A program made the translations under genes and the position numbers. 9,057 bases of DNA. Origin: Pseudomonadota bacterium. Its GTDB lineage: Bacteria; Pseudomonadota; Alphaproteobacteria; Rhizobiales; Rhizobiaceae. The stretch covers positions 1 through 9,057 of the forward strand of contig JAEWPB010000178.1 in NCBI GenBank assembly GCA_023399465.1. The letters are read 5' to 3'. A model generated the notes under the pieces. That model was not told where the DNA came from and did not search any database. It was given only the letters and a program-made list of their open reading frames with translations. How positions within the stretch are numbered: the first letter of the stretch is position 1; every line of letters begins with the position of its first letter. Shown here one piece after another: positions 6,470 through 9,057 of the stretch.

Positions 6470-6497
6470 CCGGTCATCGAATGACAAGGAGACCCCG

Positions 6498-6695
6498 ATG
6501 CAACGTTACAAGATCGAAGACATGTCGTGCGGCCATTGCGTCAGCACCATTGAAAAGGCGATCAAGAGCGTCGATCCGCAGGCGACCGTGAAGGCTGACC
6601 TCACCACGAAGGAAGTCAGCGTCGACACCACCGCAGCTTCCGGACCGATCACCGAAGCGCTGAAGAGCGCCGGCTACGAAAGCCAGCTTCTCTAA
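6498..6695 (+). CDS. copZ: CopZ-like copper chaperone (single heavy-metal-associated domain)
   Basis: A 65-residue HMA (heavy-metal-associated) domain protein, the usual size for CopZ/Atx1-type chaperones. The metal-binding loop is 'MSCGHC' with Cys11 and Cys14, and 'ALKSAGYESQLL' closes the betaalphabetabetaalphabeta fold. It has no signal peptide, so it is cytosolic. It should bind Cu(+) and hand it to the neighbouring ATPase. Start choice: two further in-frame ATGs at 6453 and 6465 lie inside the operator and -10 of its own promoter, while AAGGAG (6486-6491) is 6 nt before the ATG at 6498. It is followed by a strong hairpin and then the separate copper-ATPase promoter, so the two genes can be induced in parallel rather than only as one message. 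The loop residues Gly-His between the cysteines differ from the Ala-Ser of the ATPase's own domains, which fits a chaperone more than a displaced ATPase domain. Confidence 0.92.
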   Translation: MQRYKIEDMSCGHCVSTIEKAIKSVDPQATVKADLTTKEVSVDTTAASGPITEALKSAGYESQLL

Positions 6696-6708
6696 CCGAC
6701 ATCCCTGC

Positions 6709-6744
6709 ATTGCGAACGCGCCGGCCCGCCCGGGCGTTCGCAAT
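6709..6744 (+). terminator. Hairpin after the copZ-like gene, candidate terminator
   Basis: ATTGCGAACGC (6709-6719) pairs perfectly with GCGTTCGCAAT (6734-6744), an 11-bp stem with a GC-rich 14-nt loop, 13 nt after the stop codon. There is no proper run of T downstream, only scattered T residues, so it may be a weak or partial terminator or an mRNA-stabilising 3' end. It separates the chaperone gene from the ATPase promoter. Confidence 0.55.
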
Positions 6745-6816
6745 TGCTTGCGGCGCTTTCCGCTTTCGTCGACATCCCGTCATGAACAAACGGTCGAACA
6801 AAATCGGAAATCGCCC

Positions 6817-6847
6817 TTGACCTTCCAACGATTGGAAGGTGCACCTA
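6817..6847 (+). promoter_or_regulatory. HmrR/CueR-type copper-responsive promoter of the Cu(+)-ATPase gene
   Basis: The -35 TTGACC (6817-6822) is followed by 19 bp and a -10 region CACCTA (6842-6847). The E. coli copA promoter has the same layout, with TTGACC, 19 bp and TAACCT. The operator 6820-6840 is a perfect palindrome with 9-bp arms ACCTTCCAA and TTGGAAGGT around CGA. MerR-family copper sensors (CueR, or HmrR in rhizobia) bind such sites and activate by untwisting the overlong spacer when Cu(+) is bound. The regulator gene is probably just outside the window. Confidence 0.88.
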
Positions 6848-6878
6848 GATAAGCAGTCGCATGTTTTGGAGAATTATC

Positions 6879-9057
6879 ATGAGTTCAGTGACTGTCTCTG
6901 ATACCAGGAACGCCGTGCCGATCTCGGGCGCGGAACTCGTCGCCAGCATTCCGGTCGAGGGCATGACCTGCGCCTCCTGCGTTGCCCGCGTCGAAAAAGC
7001 CATCAAGGCCGTACCTGGCGTTACATCCGCCTCGGTTAACCTCGCCACCGAACGCGCCGACGTGCGTTTCGCGCCGTCCACCAGGCCGGCCGACATCGTC
7101 AAGGCCATCGAGAACACCGGCTACAACGCCTCGGAAAAAACCATCGAACTCGCGGTTGAGGGCATGACCTGCGCCTCCTGTGTTTCGCGCATCGAAAAGG
7201 CGTTGAAGGCCGTCCCGGGCGTTGTCGAGGCCAATGTCAATCTCGCCACGGAAAAAGCAACCGTGCGCCTGGTCAAGGGCATAACGACGCCAGCCATGCT
7301 GGAAGAGGCGGTGCGCGCCGCAGGCTATGACGCCAAGCTCATCACCGGCGACGAAAGCAGCGATCAGGAAGCCGCCAAGCGCGAGCAGGAGATGCGCCAC
7401 CTGACCCGGTCGCTCGGTCTTGCCGCGCTGCTGACCGCTCCGGTTTTCATACTGGAAATGGGCTCGCACTTCATTCCGGCCATGCACCATTTCGTCATGA
7501 CGACGATCGGCATGCAGGAGAGCTGGTACCTGCAGTTCATTCTCGCGACGCTCGTGCTCTTCGGCCCCGGCCTGCGCTTCTACCGGAAAGGCATCCCCGC
7601 GCTGCTGCGCGGCGCCCCGGACATGAATTCGCTGGTCGCCATCGGCACCGCCGCAGCCTACGGCTATTCGGTCGTCGCGACCTTCGCCTCCGGCCTGCTG
7701 CCTCCGGGCACCGCCAATGTCTATTATGAAGCCTCCGCGGTGATCGTTACCTTGATCCTGCTCGGCCGCTTCCTCGAAGCCCGCGCCAAGGGCCGCACCT
7801 CCGAGGCGATCAAGCACCTGATGGGCTTGCAGGCGAAGACCGCCCGCGTCATCCGCAATGGCGAAACCGTGGAGATCCCGCTTGCCGATGTCCGTGCCGG
7901 CGATGTCGTTCTGGTCCGCCCCGGCGACAAAATCCCGGTCGACGGCGCCGTGGTCGAGGGATCGTCCTATGTCGATGAATCGATGATCACCGGCGAACCC
8001 GTTCCGGTGCAGAAGGCCGAAGGGTCGGACGTTGTCGGCGGCACCATCAACAAGACCGGCTCGTTCACCTTCCGCGCCACCAAGGTCGGCGCCGATACTG
8101 TGCTCGCCCAGATCATCCGCATGGTCGAACAGGCACAGGGCGCCAAGCTGCCGATCCAGTCGCTGGTCGACCGCGTCACGGCATGGTTCGTGCCGGCGGT
8201 CATGGCGATGGCGATCCTGACGGTTCTCGTCTGGCTCGTTTTCGGTCCGGACCCGGCGCTGACCTTCGCACTCGTCAACGGCGTGGCGGTGCTGATCATC
8301 GCCTGCCCCTGCGCCATGGGCCTTGCCACCCCGACCTCGATCATGGTCGGCACCGGCCGCGCCGCCGAAATGGGCGTGCTCTTCCGCAAGGGCGAGGCGC
8401 TGCAAACGCTCCGCAATGCCGAAGTCATCGCCGTCGACAAGACCGGCACCCTGACCAAGGGCCGCCCCGAACTGACCGATCTCGTCACCGCCGGGGGCTT
8501 TGACCGCAACCGCGCGCTGGCACTGGTCGCGGCAGTGGAAGCGCGCTCCGAGCACCCGATCGCCGAGGCGATCGTCGAAGCGGCCAGGAACGAGGGGCTG
8601 TCCGTCAGCCAGGCAGATGGCTTCGAAGCGATCCCCGGCTTCGGCGCGGCGGCGACGGTTGACGGCCAGCGTGTGCATGTCGGCGCGGATCGCCTGATGA
8701 CCCGCCTTGGTCTCGATGTCTCGGTCTTTGCAGATCAGGCCGCACGGCTTGGAAGCGAGGGCAAGAGCCCGCTCTATGCTGCCATCGATGGCAAGCTTGC
8801 CGCCATCATCGCCGTTGCCGATCCGATCAAGGAGACGACCCCGCAAGCGATACGCATGCTGCATGAGCTTGGCCTGAAGGTGGCCATGATCACCGGCGAC
8901 AATCGCCGGACCGCTGAGGCCATCGCCGCCAAGCTCGGTATCGACGAGGTGATCGCCGAGGTCCTGCCGGAAGGCAAGGTGGAAGCCTTGAACCGTCTGA
9001 AGAGCAACGGCCGCAGCGTGGCATTCGTCGGCGACGGCATCAACGATGCCCCTGCCC
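6879..9057 (+). CDS. copA: P1B-type Cu(+)-exporting ATPase CopA/ActP (runs off right edge)
   Basis: The frame is open from the ATG at 6879 to the edge, 726 residues, about 100 short of a full CopA. Two N-terminal HMA domains carry 'GMTCASC' (Cys31/Cys34 and Cys98/Cys101). Membrane segments lie near 177-195, 217-233, 249-271, 282-299, 436-455 and 463-486. The last holds the ion-pathway motif Cys476-Pro-Cys478. The actuator 'TGE' is at 371-373, the phosphorylation site 'DKTGT' at 520-524 (Asp520), the nucleotide-domain 'SEHP' at 557-560, 'MITGDN' at 670-675, and the window ends inside 'GDGINDAPA'. The last two helices are missing. The enzyme pumps Cu(+) out of the cytoplasm across the inner membrane. 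GGAG (6868-6871), 7 nt upstream, favours this start over the in-frame ATG at 6861, which would be almost at the predicted transcript start. The chaperone gene and copper-type promoter upstream support copper as the substrate. In rhizobia the same gene is also called actP. Confidence 0.96.
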   Translation, partial: MSSVTVSDTRNAVPISGAELVASIPVEGMTCASCVARVEKAIKAVPGVTSASVNLATERADVRFAPSTRPADIVKAIENTGYNASEKTIELAVEGMTCASCVSRIEKALKAVPGVVEANVNLATEKATVRLVKGITTPAMLEEAVRAAGYDAKLITGDESSDQEAAKREQEMRHLTRSLGLAALLTAPVFILEMGSHFIPAMHHFVMTTIGMQESWYLQFILATLVLFGPGLRFYRKGIPALLRGAPDMNSLVAIGTAAAYGYSVVATFASGLLPPGTANVYYEASAVIVTLILLGRFLEARAKGRTSEAIKHLMGLQAKTARVIRNGETVEIPLADVRAGDVVLVRPGDKIPVDGAVVEGSSYVDESMITGEPVPVQKAEGSDVVGGTINKTGSFTFRATKVGADTVLAQIIRMVEQAQGAKLPIQSLVDRVTAWFVPAVMAMAILTVLVWLVFGPDPALTFALVNGVAVLIIACPCAMGLATPTSIMVGTGRAAEMGVLFRKGEALQTLRNAEVIAVDKTGTLTKGRPELTDLVTAGGFDRNRALALVAAVEARSEHPIAEAIVEAARNEGLSVSQADGFEAIPGFGAAATVDGQRVHVGADRLMTRLGLDVSVFADQAARLGSEGKSPLYAAIDGKLAAIIAVADPIKETTPQAIRMLHELGLKVAMITGDNRRTAEAIAAKLGIDEVIAEVLPEGKVEALNRLKSNGRSVAFVGDGINDAPA
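6957..7180 (+). repeat. Duplicated HMA domains in the ATPase gene, with an identical 23-nt metal-loop repeat
   Basis: The DNA for the metal-binding loop and its flank (residues Glu-Gly-Met-Thr-Cys-Ala-Ser-Cys, 23 identical nt) occurs at 6957-6979 and again at 7158-7180, 201 nt or exactly 67 codons apart. Protein similarity continues around it ('RVEKAIKAVPGV' and 'RIEKALKAVPGV', 'VNLATERADVR' and 'VNLATEKATVR'), so the two domains arose by tandem duplication. Two HMA domains are common in CopA proteins. Confidence 0.85.

Noticed and set aside
6453..6497. A longer start for the copper chaperone, at 6453 or 6465
   Set aside because: Both ATGs lie within the predicted operator and -10 region, upstream of the transcript start. 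The ATG at 6498 has AAGGAG at 6 nt, and the HMA fold starts there.
6885..8864. A 659-codon open frame on the minus strand
   Set aside because: It lies entirely antisense to the Cu(+)-ATPase gene, which has every family motif in order. The antisense translation is rich in Asp, Gly, His and Arg with no recognisable domain, a typical GC-rich codon-bias shadow.

Overview
The window is high-GC DNA with dense genes, canonical Shine-Dalgarno sites and CTTGAC-type promoters. Its best-recognised protein is nearly the 1,5-anhydro-D-fructose reductase known from Ensifer/Sinorhizobium. The copper genes carry HmrR/CueR-type operators as in rhizobia. This points to an alphaproteobacterium of the Rhizobiaceae (Ensifer, Sinorhizobium, Rhizobium or a relative). 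The assignment comes from recognised protein and promoter patterns, not from a search.

Region 1 (1-4923, minus strand) is one very compact operon. In transcription order it holds a LacI-family repressor, a Gfo/Idh/MocA reductase (afr), a two-domain acyl-CoA:acetate/3-ketoacid CoA-transferase, an enoyl-CoA hydratase, and the N-terminal 159 residues of an aldehyde dehydrogenase that runs off the left edge. Junctions are a 6-nt gap, a 4-nt ATGA overlap, an 8-nt overlap and a 1-nt TGATG overlap, so translational coupling throughout is likely. Region 2 (4924-5185) is a divergent control region. It carries two copies of a LacI-type palindrome, one inside each of two face-away promoters. Region 3 (5186-6355, plus strand) is a DUF993-type protein with a dihydrodipicolinate-synthase-like fold, divergently paired with the operon and predicted to be under the same repressor.

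Region 4 (6356-9057, plus strand) is a separate copper-efflux module. It has a 65-residue CopZ-like copper chaperone, a hairpin, and a CopA/ActP Cu(+)-ATPase that runs off the right edge (726 residues visible). Each gene has its own MerR-family (HmrR/CueR) promoter with TTGACC followed by a 19-bp spacer.

The part most likely to be undescribed is the first three regions together: a LacI-controlled regulon that joins a sugar-ketone reductase and a DHDPS-like lyase to CoA-thioester chemistry (aldehyde dehydrogenase, CoA-transferase, hydratase). The individual families are known, but I do not recognise this combined pathway, and its substrate cannot be read from the sequence. No RNA genes, insertion sequences, CRISPR arrays or frameshifted genes were seen. 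The only stretches without genes are 4924-5185, 6356-6497 and 6696-6878, all under 300 bases.
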